DNA of 64,000 nucleotides from Apteryx mantelli (GCF_036417845.1 NC_089980.1:64850501-64914500); one strand, 5' to 3'. Shown: positions 38,346 to 48,816, numbered from the stretch's first letter. Notes: generated from the letters alone by a model not told the origin. Made by a program: numbers and translations.

Positions 38346-39355
38346 TATGCCTTGCAGAAAACACCGCTTAAGGATAACATTTGCTGTTTGCCGAGTCTTT
38401 TACTGCTAAGGCATTCATGCTGCAGACAAGGATGCAAGCCCATGTCTTGAATCTCACCTGTGCAAGTTCTTCCAAGTTCTTCTCCAAAAGTGAGAACTGA
38501 GCTTTCTCTTCATTTTACTAAAAAGAAAGTTTAAGAAAGAGCAACAAATAATAATTATCCTCAGCAATACATCATGCTGGAGGCAAGAATAATGACTATT
38601 ACCTGAACCATTGAAAAGATAACCAAAAATACAATCTACAAATAAAAAATAAAAGCGGAAGGTAAGCAATGTAACCCGAAGTTTCTACACAATAGTGGTC
38701 AGTGTGAAGAAGTCGAACTTTGTTCCATCTGCCTAGTTTAGTTTTGCTGCCTTAAGAATGAAAGGAAGCATCTTCCTAACCCCACTGACTAGCCTTAGCA
38801 AGTGAGGGCTGGAGGTGACTTCTTAAGATGGTGTTAGCTGCGTGGTAGTCGTGGGTCCGGTTGGTTCTCACCGTGAACAGCTTCTTCGCCAAAGCCAGGA
38901 CTGTACAACTGTACCTAACTTTGAGTAACGTGTTGTTTACCGTGAAGGATCTGGGGGGATGCTTTGCAAAGCGTTTTTAAGGGAAAAGGCTCAGACCGTT
39001 CCTGACGCGCAGGCCCTTAACGGCCACTTTCATTTGAAATGTTCTTCTCGTGGCGCCTCCAGCCCGCGGCGGCTCCCCCTCCCGAGCGCGCTCTGACGGG
39101 GCTCCTCCGCGCCACCGCGGCGGCGGGAGACAACACAGGACCAGAGTCACCTGCCGCCTCGCCGGGGCGGTTTCGGCGCTACCCTGGCAGCGAGCGACAC
39201 GCGCCCCGCCCCCCGCAGCCGTTGGGGCAGCTCCCCCGGCCGCCCCGGGGGCCGCTCTGGCCGCGGCAGCACCCGCCTGCTACTTGCTCCCCCTCGGGCG
39301 CAGCAGGAGGCCAGCGCCCCCTACTCCCCGCCGCCCCGGCCCCCGCGCAGAGTTG

Positions 39356-39375
39356 CGCGGCGCGGCGCGGCGCGG
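39356..39375 (+). repeat. (CGCGG)4 microsatellite in CpG island
   Basis: Four perfect tandem CGCGG units, followed by CGGGGGGTGG, inside the STXBP5 island. Alternating CG can adopt Z-DNA and the G run can fold, so copy number may vary. Confidence 0.9.
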
Positions 39376-39422
39376 CGGGGGGTGGAAGTAGTGCCGCCAC
39401 ATCCGGGTGCTGGCGCGGCCTG

Positions 39423-39434
39423 CGTGCATGCGCG
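39423..39434 (+). promoter_or_regulatory. NRF1-like site
   Basis: CGTGCATGCGCG matches the NRF1 consensus YGCGCAYGCGCR at all but one position. NRF1 sites are common in CpG-island promoters. Placement in the STXBP5 island makes it plausible but unproven. Confidence 0.35.
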
Positions 39435-39570
39435 GCCGCTCCGCCGCTGCGAGGCCGGGCGCCACGGCAGCCGCCGGCGCCGCTCCTCCTCGGGGCGCTG
39501 CGTTTCCGTGTTGTCAGGCAAGGGGGGGGCGCGCGGGGAGGGGGAGGCGCCCTCCGCGGCGGCGGCGGCA

Positions 39571-39593
39571 GGAGGAGGAGGAGGAGGAGGAGG
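39571..39593 (+). repeat. (GGA)n repeat in putative 5' UTR
   Basis: Almost eight GGA units directly after a run of GGC triplets (from 39557) and directly before an ATG at 39594. A purine-only strand that can form quadruplex or triplex structure. If transcribed it would sit in the STXBP5 leader. Confidence 0.9.
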
Positions 39594-39680
39594 ATGGTTG
39601 TGGGGGCGGCTGGCAGCAGCCGCTGGCAGCAGCCGGGAGAAGCCCCGCCGGTGACTCGCTGGCGGCGCAGGCAGCGCTGA
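39594..39680 (+). other. Candidate upstream ORF 1 of STXBP5, 28 codons
   Basis: ATG at 39594, just after the GGA repeat (context GGAGGATGG, G at -3 and +4, strong), open for 28 codons to TGA at 39678-39680. The product begins MVVGAAGSSRWQQ and is basic at its end. It matters only if transcription starts upstream of 39594, which the sequence does not show. Confidence 0.35.
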
Positions 39681-39845
39681 GGAGGCGGCGGGTGACCGAG
39701 CCGCGCCGCGGGGAGGGCGCGAGCGGAGGGGGGAGAGACTGCGGCGGGAGGCGGCGGGAGGGGGCAGGCGGCAGCGCCCGCCCCGCACCGCACGGGCGGC
39801 GCGCACACCCCGCGCGCGCCCGGGGTGACAGCGGCGGCCGCCACC

Positions 39846-39851
39846 ATGTGA
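39846..39851 (+). promoter_or_regulatory. AUG-stop minimal upstream ORF of STXBP5
   Basis: ATG immediately followed by TGA, preceded by GCGGCCGCCACC, which is the optimal Kozak sequence upstream of the start. Such start-stop elements are known to hold ribosomes and lower translation of the main ORF. It lies 255 bases upstream of the main ATG, so it would act only in transcripts whose leader reaches this far. Confidence 0.55.
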
Positions 39852-39966
39852 GGCGGGCTGCGCGGGGGGGCGCGGAGGCGGGCAGCGGGCGGGGGCGCGG
39901 CGCGGCGGCGGCGCCGCGGGCTGATCGGCTCGTGTTTGCTTGGCTCCAGTGTGCGCCGCCGGCCCC

Positions 39967-39996
39967 ATGAGGAGCGCCGCTGCCCTGCCGGACTAA
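39967..39996 (+). other. Candidate upstream ORF of STXBP5, 9 codons
   Basis: ATG at 39967 (context GGCCCCATGA, C at -3, weak to moderate), coding MRSAAALPD and ending in TAA at 39994-39996, 104 bases before the main start. Its initiation context is weaker than that of the AUG-stop element upstream. Reinitiation at the main ATG is possible given the spacing. Confidence 0.45.
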
Positions 39997-40100
39997 CGCC
40001 TCGCCCCCGCGGCGGCCGGTAGCGCGGCCGCCCCTGCGCCGCCCTCCGCGGCGGGGGCTCGTCTGCCGCCTGCGGGGCGCGCGGCGGCCGCCCGGGAGCC

Positions 40101-40253
40101 ATGAGGAAATTCAACATCAGGAAGGTGCTGGACGGGCTGACCGCCGTCTCGTCCGCCGCCTCGGCATCGTCCGCCGCACAGCAGCAGCAGGCGGGCAACC
40201 GCGAGAGCGACATCCAGGAGACGCTCCAGTCCGAGCACTTCCAGCTCTGCAAG
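40101..40253 (+). CDS. STXBP5: STXBP5 (tomosyn-1), coding exon 1, residues 1-51
   Basis: First coding exon of syntaxin-binding protein 5 (tomosyn-1), a cytosolic WD40-repeat protein with a C-terminal R-SNARE-like motif. It binds syntaxin-1 and SNAP-25 and so limits SNARE assembly with synaptobrevin and vesicle priming (family knowledge). The exon starts MRKFNIRKVLDGLTA, has an Ala/Ser-rich linker with four Gln (about residues 16-30), and then IQETLQSEHFQLCK leading into the first propeller. These match vertebrate tomosyn-1; the paralogue STXBP5L differs (MKKFN..., QETLTSEYF). The start is chosen by this homology, with context GGGAGCCATGA. The donor is AAG|GTGAAG at 40254, phase 0. It sits in the CpG island, in the expected place for a first exon. 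Confidence 0.95.
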
Positions 40254-41925
40254 GTGAAGCGCCGGGGGCCGCTCCGCTTGGATTTGGGGTGGGGGTGAGG
40301 GGGGGGCAGCTGTAAGGGGCTCGCTGGGTCTCCCGAGTCATCTTCCCTGCACAGCCTCTGGGCTCCTCGGTGCGTGCAGCGTCGGCCGCGGTCGTGCGGG
40401 CTGCGTGGAGGAGGGAGCGGTCGGGGGCTGTAGTGCGGCTCCGCTGGCTGCTGCATTTGAGCAGAAGCTGCTGCCCATGGGCCCGGAGCACGGGGGCTGC
40501 GCCGCTGTGCGTTGTCGGGAAAGGCATCCCCGCCGTGCGCCCTTTGCGCCGGGAAAGGGCTGTAGCCGGCTGTGGCGGCCCCGCTGCAGTGTGTTCCTAG
40601 GTCGCCGATGCTGCTGTTGCAACCGTTCTCCAGAGACGGAGAAAAGTTCCTGTTTTTTGTTTTTTGTTTTTTTGGTTGGTTGGTTTTTTTGGTTGTGCGT
40701 GATACAGTAACTGCGGTTAGTGTCTGCACGGTTCGGGAAAATGATGCAGCGAATTAACCCGCTAGCTGCACCAAGAGGAATAAAAGCTGATTTGAATATC
40801 AGTACCCATTTTTATCTTTACAGTGCACCCATGGCCTAGCTTGATATGGCTGAGCTTGTTTGCAGATACTCCTCCTTGATTTATCTAGTATTGCAGGCAT
40901 TTCTGCCACTTTTACAAGTTGTTTGTGAGGGACATGGAAAAGAGCAATCAGAGCTATTAGTTGCATCTTATTTACTGTAAAACACTGAGAGTTATGGGGT
41001 ATGTCTGCAACTTCATCAAAGTAAAAGGAGTATGTCAGAAGCTACCTTTGCATTTTTGAGGCCCTGAAATAACTTTGTTTTAAACTAAAGGTTTTGAAAT
41101 TGAAAACCTAGCATTTGTGTGGCTTAAATTGTGTGTATTTACATTTATAACTGAAATAAGAGTAGGTGACTTCTTTATTATGTTCTCAATTTTGATTAAT
41201 TGCTGCCCAGGAAGTGTAATGTAGTTATTGCTTGGTCGATTATTAAATTAGTTTTGACTAACCAAAAAGCTAGACACACCAATAACTTCATATTAAAAAG
41301 AATTCCTTGGTCAAGGGGCTTTTGCTTTGGTTTCTTTTGTGAGGGGGCAGGTTTTTTTGAAGGGAGGAGAGGTAGAGAGATTTGTTCTGTACAGGCTGGG
41401 TTTTTGTTTATGTTTTTCTTGAGGTGCTGAGAGAGGTTGCACTGTCATGTGGGGCCTGTTGGAGTGAATTTGAAGTTGTTCTCTGAAAAGCAGGTCTAGT
41501 GATTTGTAATAGTTATAATGACAATTCTGGCTTTGTTACCAACTTCCTAGGAACATCTCGGATTTTAATTGCTTAGCCTTTGGTAGCACTGAAAACCAGA
41601 GTAGTCAGAGAATGACATGGATGAAAAAATAAAATGCAGCACTGATAGGTCTTTGCACAGAAGAAATGTAAGATTCAAATTAAGTTTCAGTGTGTATGAC
41701 TGTCATTTAATGCTCAAGGATGAATGACTAGATTATGACGAAAAAATCCTTTATAATTAGTTCATGTAAGAGTGTTCTTATTCCCAGTCTGTTGTTAAAA
41801 CGCTTTATAGTTCCTTTCTTAACTGTGATTAAAATTGAATCCTATTCCCTAACGTATGATATTGATTTTATTTATTTTTGGTCTGCTGCTTATTCCATCA
41901 TTACTGCGATGCTCTGACTTGTTAG
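40254..41925 (+). other. STXBP5: STXBP5 intron 1
   Basis: Phase-0 intron of 1,672 bases, beginning GTGAAG and ending TTGTTAG. Its first 370 bases belong to the CpG island and the rest turns AT-rich. It contains T/G-rich low-complexity sequence (TTTTTTGTTTTTTGT style) at 40650-40695. No repeat family or RNA gene recognised. The acceptor is preceded by only a modest pyrimidine tract. Confidence 0.85.
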
Positions 41926-42023
41926 ACTGTACGCCATGGTTTCCCCTATCAACCTTCAGCCTTGGCATTTGATCCTGTTCAGAAAATACTGGCCATTGGG
42001 ACTCAGACTGGAGCATTAAGGCT
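41926..42023 (+). CDS. STXBP5: STXBP5 (tomosyn-1), coding exon 2, residues 52-84 (partial codon)
   Basis: A 98-base exon between a TTAG acceptor and a GTATCC donor. It encodes [20 protein letters not shown] then [12 protein letters not shown], ending two bases into a Leu codon (CT|). This is the first WD40 blade of the tomosyn N-terminal propeller and reads continuously from exon 1 (...FQLCK|TVRHG...). YQPSAL rather than HQPTAL, and GALRL rather than GAIRI, favour STXBP5 over STXBP5L. The next exon should supply the rest of the Leu codon followed by FGRPG-type sequence; it was not found before the window end, so the gene is incomplete here. Confidence 0.95.
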
Positions 42024-42316
42024 GTATCCTTTTATATTGTGAAAAGGAAATTAGTGTACCTCACAGAACTGGCATTTTGATTCTGCTGCTGGAACCACTA
42101 GGACATGCTGTGGAAACCAGGTATGCATTTGAAGGGGACAAGGCTCTGATTTTTGTTGGGGGGTGGCCTGGCTGTTCTGGTTGTTGTATGTGTCCGTTCA
42201 AGTTGTGTCAATGATGTGAGGTATGGCTGCTCAGTCCCCATTATCTCAAGTTAGTGCATATATTTTGTAAAGGGTTACTAGTGTACTGACAGTTTACAGC
42301 AGCTGAATGCAAATCT

Positions 42317-42329
42317 AGAGAGAGAGAGA
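42317..42329 (+). repeat. (AG)n microsatellite
   Basis: A short perfect AG dinucleotide run in intron 2. Confidence 0.85.
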
Positions 42330-44233
42330 CACCTGGGCTGAGCTCTGTTTCATTGTTGTTCTGCTGTACCCTGTGGAATTGAAAAATTCCAGGATTCATG
42401 TATTTATTTTTTTGTCTTGTTCTTAAGAGAAGCTTTGCAATACTGTAATTACCTGTCACTACTTTTGTGCTGCCAAAAGATGGTTTAAAGATGGGAAACT
42501 GAAACATACAGGATTTGTGTCTCATTAATAGTTTACAAGTGACTGAGATGAGTACAATGAATTTGTGGAATAAAGCAACAGTAACCTTGTTTCTTTTTGT
42601 TCACTAAAAAGTGAGCTGCACAAATGTTGGTAGCCCTATCCATATGGTACTATCCAAGCCGTGTAATAACGTACGTGTTTAAACTTTGATTTTAAAAGAA
42701 GGTGCCGTATAGATTCTTTAATCCACACTGCCATTGCCTGAACCTTACTTCACAGCAGAGCAGAATAAATTGAATTCCCTGTTATCCTGAAGTTGAGTAA
42801 ACTCTGACCTTTTCTGAGAAGGTTTAGGCCCTCTTGCTAGAAAAATTGAGTTAATCCACTCTAAACTGCAGGTAAATCTCATCTCTTCCTTTGCTGCTCT
42901 CTGCTGCTTATGATACCCTGCAAGTAGAATTTTTTCGTTGTCTTCAATAACATCACTATTTCATCTGCAAAGTTAATTGTCTTAAATGGGCTGTCTTACA
43001 CAGGTTGAAATGTTAGAACTTAAGTATCAAATCAGAGGCTTAAAGAAAAGAGGCTGAACTGAAGTAACTTGTATGAATTCACAGATCTTGTGAGTTCATA
43101 ATATTACAGATAGCAAAGTATGACTATGCAGTGATGGTGAATGCATATTTGAAACTAGCCTTAACTTAATAAGTCATGTTTTTTAAAAAGGTGACAAAGT
43201 TGATTTAAATGAAGAATAAAGTGTGTGGGGAGAAGGGGGATTAATTGCACTCATAGTGGCAAAATAAATTACCTGGTGGTGTAGTGAGAAAATAAAAAGA
43301 AACATAAAAATAAAGTTTGAAGGTTGGAGGAGAAGGAAGGAGCAAAACATGCTTGTTAAACATTTACTTGCTTGTAATTTTGGGCAATATGATGTTCCAG
43401 GTTGGGTGATGACAGCTTAATAAAATCTGTTTATTGGCACTTACCCTTGGCTACACCTGTGAATTCTCTGAGTGTGATTTTCATTCTAAATAATCAGGAG
43501 AAGTGTTACAGGATTGCAAGGGAAGAAGCAGAGTTAGTTTCAGAGGAAGCGGTAACATTAACAGAAAGGTATTTCCTAAGGGAAGGGAGGAATTTTCATG
43601 CAGAAGCTGAAACGTTTGTGCTCCACTAATGAAGTGAAGACAAATATGCTTTTCTCTGGCAGCATCTTGATACTGATTTCGAATTGTAGAAGAACTGGTT
43701 AAAAGCCCTTAATATGGGCTGATAGGTTAGCCCTGTAACCCAACAAGTCTGCAGAAGTTAAATCTTCTATGATTACTTACTTTTTGGGAAGGAGGGAGGG
43801 AAGAAGGCAGGAAGGGATGGATTCAGAAATATTCCAAATGTAAAACCAGCCTCTCACTTTATGCCTAGTGAAACTGGTTTGAAAAGCCCTCTTTGGGAAG
43901 CAGTGAAACTTGCCGGAATTGTTTGTTTCATTCTACTGCTCATTGATGAAAACCAACTCAAGAAGTGGTCTAAATCAGTGCTTGTTGACTTGCAAGATGT
44001 TTTACACACTAAGTTTTTTATGAGCAGCAAAGTAGGTGCAAAGTTTCTTTAAAGTGGGAACCACTTACTCCTCTGAGCTGCAAAATGTTTTTTAATTGAA
44101 ATGAGGTGTGGACTAGAAGGACTGAGAGTCAGTAGGAGTTCTTCATTGAGAAGAAAATACTAAAAGTGGAAGGAAAGTCAATCCTCCTTTTCTATTCACT
44201 AGCTTAACTTGAGCTGTATATCCTGTTTTCTTC

Positions 44234-44252
44234 TTTTTTTTTTTTTTTTTTT
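44234..44252 (+). repeat. Poly(T) run, 19 bases
   Basis: Nineteen T in intron 2 after a CTTC-rich lead. It could be the complement of a poly(A) tail, but no retroposed body is recognisable to its right. Confidence 0.9.
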
Positions 44253-44675
44253 GTAATTGATTCCATTTCCAGAGTTACTTAGAAATATTCCCAACTCAGA
44301 TTTAGCTGCAAGACTTAACAGAAGATGCCTTTCTAAGACAGACCAATATTGCTCTGATATTATCCTTGATTAGAGAAGTATTTTCTGCCCTCTGTAGAAA
44401 GGAACAGATTGATCAATTAATTATAAAGACTGTTCTTTCTGTTCTGCTTCGGTTTTCAGCCATGGACAAAGGCACTTGGTCACCTTACTGTATATCGGGG
44501 AAAACTATGAAGTATATAACTTAGTAGGATACAACCGTGGTGTAATATCAGTTAGTAGACCCACTACTCCTGACTCTAGAACAGCCAGCTGACACCTCCC
44601 CCTCCCTCCTCAGCATTAGGACCTATTGAAAATACTTAAGCCCTTTGATTTTATTTCCTATATCATGGGGGAAAT

Positions 44676-45387
44676 TGACTGGTGAGGAAGGCACAAGAGC
44701 AGAAGCACACCACCGAGTGACATTAAAAATTTAAATTTATTTACTAAGAAGAAAGGGTATAGCAGGTGGATAGTGATATCAATTCTATCTCTCTCTCACT
44801 CGCTCACTCCAGTCCAGTTGTTCCCCTGAGTTCATGGTGCTGGTCATGGGCCACTCACTCCAGCTGGCAGAGGTGTCTGAGTCTTGGCTGGCACTCTGAC
44901 ATTTATGTGTAGCAGTTTCACCTCGGGCTCAGCCTTCTGCAGTGTTGGAAGTTTGTGGATGTGTTCCCCGCAAAGAGCTGTTGTTCTCACAATTTATTGC
45001 TTTCTAACTTAGATGGTCAGTGTAAGCTGCTGGTAGCCTCATTTGCCTTGTCGCTGCAGGCCAATTTCTTTGACTTTCCCCATACCTAAAGCCAATTAGC
45101 TGTTGTTACCAGGGTTGCTACCACCTTCTGGTCTCCTGACCCAAATGCATTAGAAGAATGTAGAGTTAATAAGAGTATATCTATGCCTTTGTTTCTTTCC
45201 TGCACATACCTGAATCATTAGAGCAGGGCATGTTTTGGGTAAGCCTTGCACATAACAATCGTCTGTACTTTGCTTTCCCAACACATACCAAAGCCTTCTG
45301 ATGAGTTTGTTGGTTACATACAGTCAAGGTCTCACTTATCTTAATTGTGCTGTTAGGTGGTGGGCTTTACCCCATGACCTCCTGACA
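44676..45387 (-). mobile_element. Solo LTR of an endogenous retrovirus, antisense in STXBP5 intron 2
   Basis: A 712-base block which, on the minus strand, begins TGTCAGGAGGTCATGGGG (45387 downward) and ends CTTCCTCACCAGTCA (44676), i.e. TG...CA ends. An AATAAA signal is at 44736-44741, 60 bases from the 3' end, as expected for R/U5. The flanks (GAAAT on the left, GCATT on the right) match at three of five positions, so any target duplication has decayed or the edges are off by a few bases. No gag, pol or env sequence is attached. The family cannot be named from memory. Confidence 0.6.
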
Positions 45388-45618
45388 GCATTCAGTGTCA
45401 TGGGTAATGACCCTGCTTCCATGTTGTCTGTTACTTTCAGTCTTCTACTTAAAAGTCCCTCTGGAAGTTGAATGGGATCTGAACACAGTAACATTTAAAT
45501 TATAAAGGAGTTTCAGAAAGGAGAAATAGGCTTTTCAGGATTTGTCTCTCTTTAGGATGATGCTTCCTCAAAACTTTAAATTAGTAATTGTACAGGGCTC
45601 TGGAATTAAAGCGAAACC

Positions 45619-45634
45619 AAAAAAAAAAAAAAAA
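45619..45634 (+). repeat. Poly(A) run, 16 bases
   Basis: A homopolymer in intron 2; no retrogene body recognised upstream. Confidence 0.85.
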
Positions 45635-45689
45635 GCTCAACTAACTATTGTAAGTGGTAGAATAAACCTTGAAGCAAAAGCAGAAGATT

Positions 45690-45800
45690 TAAAGAAAGTT
45701 TCCTGCTCCCTGCTGTTTAACTGCTCCATCTTAAACAAATTGCTTCAGTTTTCTGTGCTTTAATTTCTCAAGAGCAAAACTAGGACAATATATCAAATGA
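45690..45800 (+). repeat. Possible ancient MIR/L2-like fragment
   Basis: ATCTTAAACAAATTGCTTCA and GTGCTTTAATTTCTCAAGAG, then AAAACTAGGACAATAT, resemble the 'cttgggcaagttacttaa...tcagtttcc...taaaatggggataat' core shared by old MIR/L2-type repeats. About 110 diverged bases; class not certain. Confidence 0.4.
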
Positions 45801-46580
45801 AAACTGTTTTGATCATCTGCCAAAATAAATGCAACATGTTTATTTGTGCTTCATGCCTTAAAAATCATTGTTCGCAGCTTGGAGCTCGGTCTCTCTCATG
45901 ATAGAGAGAATTCTACAAAGGAAGACTATTTCACTAGAAGTTCTCAGGATAATGGGGTATGAGTAAAATTACAATATTGTGCATTCCACACAGACCAAAT
46001 TGTGCCTAGGACTCTTTATTCCCAAGCAGAATAGGTTCTTTAATTAGAGAGGATTTTTTTCCTTTCTGTTGCAAACCCAGTTCACAGGAAGGAAAAAAAT
46101 TAGGTGGTTCGTCATTCTGTCATTAAATATCTGAAGATCCAAATCATTCTGAATGTCAGCATCTGTTCATTTCCCCCCCATTCTTTTCGGCAGTAAAAGA
46201 AGACTCTTATGTAAGCAAATGAGTGAAGTTGTTGTATATTTGAAGCATATAAAACTTGCTTTATGTGACTTCCATTCTTTGGCCTTTGTGAGAAGAATTC
46301 ACAACTGTTAAATTCTTTGATGAAAATAGCTGAAAGCCTACATGTGTGCTTCCATGCAGTCTGTTTTTGATTAAATGTTTATGTTACAGCATCTGGATAA
46401 TTTTGCTCTAGATGTATACCAAAATTCAAGCAATTCAGTGAAATCTCTGCTTTAACAGAATTCCATTTCAGACTTGCTGTGACGTTACTACATTCATTAA
46501 AATACTTGCTTTTCTTTTTGATGGTTCATACTACTAATATTTTGTTCTTCTTTTGATACTGGTTCCTTTGCTTGCTTGCC

Positions 46581-46602
46581 TTTTTTTTTTTTTTTTTTTT
46601 TT
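46581..46602 (+). repeat. Poly(T) run, 22 bases
   Basis: Twenty-two T followed by AGGAGTAAG in intron 2. With the T tract plus AG it resembles a 3' splice site, but no open exon follows. Confidence 0.9.
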
Positions 46603-46809
46603 AGGAGTAAGTCATTAAGTCTAATTGCATTTTCCTCCCTTTTTTCCCCCCATCACTGAAATACCTGCTTGAAGTATTTTTTGAAGTAGCTGTACTCCTG
46701 CTCTTTCTACTTTCAGAAGGAAGAGTAGTAGAGTGGTGACTGGAGTTCTGTTTGAAGCTCTCAGAGTAAAGATTTCTGTTCTTAAACCAAGCATCTAATG
46801 GTAAAATTG

Positions 46810-46890
46810 GGCCTGCTTCAGGTAGGGGATTGGACCAAATGACCCTGAGAGTTTCTGTCCAACCTAAATTATTCTGTGATTCTATATAGT
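46810..46890 (+). mobile_element. Short CR1 LINE 3' tail
   Basis: About 80 bases on the plus strand: CAGGTAGGGGATTGGACCAA, then ATGACCCTGAGAGTTTCTGT, then CCAACCTAAATTATTCTGTG and ATTCTATATAG. This is the terminal CR1 segment (TTGGACTAGATGA...CCAACC...ATTCTGTGATTCTA) with moderate divergence; everything 5' of it is missing. Confidence 0.85.
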
Positions 46891-47143
46891 CTATGAATCT
46901 ACTGAAGTCAGACTGAACAGTTGTGAGGTGTCAGGTTTTTTTGGCATTTGTACACCACAGAGAAGTCTCAATGTATGCCAGTATTTTTCTGGGCTTTGAA
47001 CAAATCTTCCTGTTCTAGGAAGAGTATATCACTAAAGCCACAAAAAACATCGCAGTAATATCATGCCAGAGCAACTCTGTGACTACCTATTAATAAAAAA
47101 ATGTTTGGCTACCCTACCACCCAATTCACGTAGAAAAGCAGTT

Positions 47144-47157
47144 AAAAAAAAAAAAAA
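47144..47157 (+). repeat. Poly(A) run, 14 bases
   Basis: A homopolymer in intron 2, no further structure. Confidence 0.85.
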
Positions 47158-48798
47158 GTACTTTGGTTATAACATATATTATTTTTTCACACTTCTGTTT
47201 CTCTTTATATTACCACATTTCTTATCACATCTTCCAGCACTTGGTTCTCATGGGTATCATTAGCTCTCATGCAGCTTTCTTTCAATGAAAAATCCCAGCT
47301 CCCTAAATGAAGGAAATCACCTGACCTTTGGATATGCCAGAATGAAATATGGCCAGAATGAAATAAGACCAAAATGATTGTGTGATGTGTAACTCTTAAA
47401 AATGCATGAAATTACACAGAATTAGTCCTACACAGAGAAAACTATGACTGAATTCTTCAGAATTGTATAGGGTGGTGTATTTCTTAAATCCACAGTAAGA
47501 CATATTGGGAGAGTTGGTGGTACTTCCATCAAAGCAAGAAAACTAGATCTTTGAGGAATTATAGCATGTACTGTAATTCTACAATACAGCACCTTCTAGT
47601 AGTGATTGTTGTTGTTCAAAAATGCCTGAAGTACAACTGTATTTAATCTCGCACTGTACTGTACAAAAATGAACTTTTGCATGTAAACTTTTCTTCCTTG
47701 TAGCTACTTTACTGACAAAGTAGGAACTTAATAGGTATAACCGTTCAACCTCAAACTTGCTGGATCATAGTGAGTTTGGGGAGGAAAATACCTTCGGGAA
47801 AACTTTCAAAGCTTACAAGGCTACAGGTGTTACCACTGCACAAACATAGTCTGTTTCCTTGCACCTCCCAGCTATTTGTGAACCACTGAGGTGGTGTGGA
47901 TTGTGCGATCTTATCTTTCTTATCCTCACAGCAGTATAGAATCCTGCTACTGAAAATGAACTAGGATTTTAGAGTAAAATGTGACAGGAAATTGGACAGT
48001 TGGGACCCAACTTAGGCTTTCAGATTTCTGGTGCAGTGTCCAATTCACTAGGCTCTTAATTCAAGGTTTTACTGAATTTGTTCTTTCTCAGTCACTGTGG
48101 AAGGGCTATTAGATTTGAAAAAGTATTATTGCTGCAGTAGAAAAAATGAGCAGTTTCAGTAGTGTTGTGTCTGGAAAAGTAGAAATGACTCACAGTTTGA
48201 GATGTGATAAAGAAGATTTGAAAGCACAATTTATGATGACAAACCCATTCTAACAAAACTTCCTGTTTGACAGAAATTTAGTAATTGCATTAGACTTCTT
48301 CTGGGTGTCCAGGGTCTCTATTTTTACAGAGGTTTTACAAAGCAAAGCTATGAATTCTTTTGGATTACCTTTAAAGTGGCCAGAAGAGATACCCTCAGTT
48401 GTTGCTTTGTATGTATGCTATTGTTCTTCTGGAATCTTTCTTTATTTATCAGTTTTCTGGAACAGCAAAAAACCTGCCTTATTTCTCAGGGTTTCCATAC
48501 TTATGTTTGTTTTTGTAGGGTTGTTTAGGTAGCATCTCAATGAAAAACAAAATCAGACTTGTGAATCGTTACATTGTATATGAAATTCAACAGAACTGAA
48601 AAACTTGGATTTTGGGAACAGTTCCCTTAGTCCTTAATCTTAACTATCTGGTAGTGGCCTCACAGTTGAAAGCTATATCCTGTACTAGTTTTGAGAGAGT
48701 AAATGCTGCAATAGGTTTCTATCTTCTAATCTCTTGAGTTTTCTCTCTTCCTCTTGCTGTGGCTCATCTTGTAGTGCACCATCAATTTGTACTTTTTT

Positions 48799-48816
48799 GG
48801 GGGGGGGGGAGGGGGG
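48799..48816 (+). repeat. Interrupted poly(G) run
   Basis: Eleven G, one A, six G, on the coding strand of STXBP5 intron 2. It could fold as a G-quadruplex in the pre-mRNA. Confidence 0.9.

Larger units (their letters stand above)
34277..38999. other. Intergenic DNA upstream of STXBP5
   Basis: No coding exon supported. In mammals a long non-coding antisense transcript (STXBP5-AS1) lies upstream of this gene, but nothing here identifies an equivalent. Contains a possible old palindromic repeat near 34425-34500, a 14-base perfect palindrome at 35229-35242, a 15-base A run at 36353-36367, an ancient-repeat-like patch near 37290-37400 and a duplicated ATACATTTACTGTGCTAATA unit at 38280-38345. 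Confidence 0.5.
39000..40620 (+). promoter_or_regulatory. STXBP5: CpG island containing the STXBP5 promoter and 5' UTR
   Basis: About 1.6 kb of CpG-dense, GC-rich sequence, sharply set off from AT-rich flanks and covering the region upstream of, and including, coding exon 1. There is no convincing TATA box, as is typical of broad CpG-island promoters. A GC box (GGGGCGG) occurs near 39163-39169 and a one-mismatch NRF1-like site at 39423-39434. The transcription start cannot be placed from sequence alone; it should lie between about 39000 and 40050. The island also contains a CGCGG repeat and a GGA repeat. Long antisense open frames through it are artefacts of scarce stop codons. Confidence 0.85.

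Noticed and set aside
39039-39970. Plus-strand frames of 213, 187 and 113 codons upstream of STXBP5
   Set aside because: Same GC-composition artefact. They overlap one another in different frames and have no domain; only the short ATG-stop units near the main start were kept as uORF candidates.
39179-40729. 516-codon open frame on the minus strand across the CpG island (also nested frames of 215, 136 and 94 codons)
   Set aside because: Stop codons are rare in such GC-rich DNA; the product is low-complexity Pro/Ala/Arg and it runs antisense through STXBP5 exon 1.
46581-46620. Polypyrimidine-AG at 46581-46604 as a 3' splice site
   Set aside because: No conserved or open exon with a donor follows.
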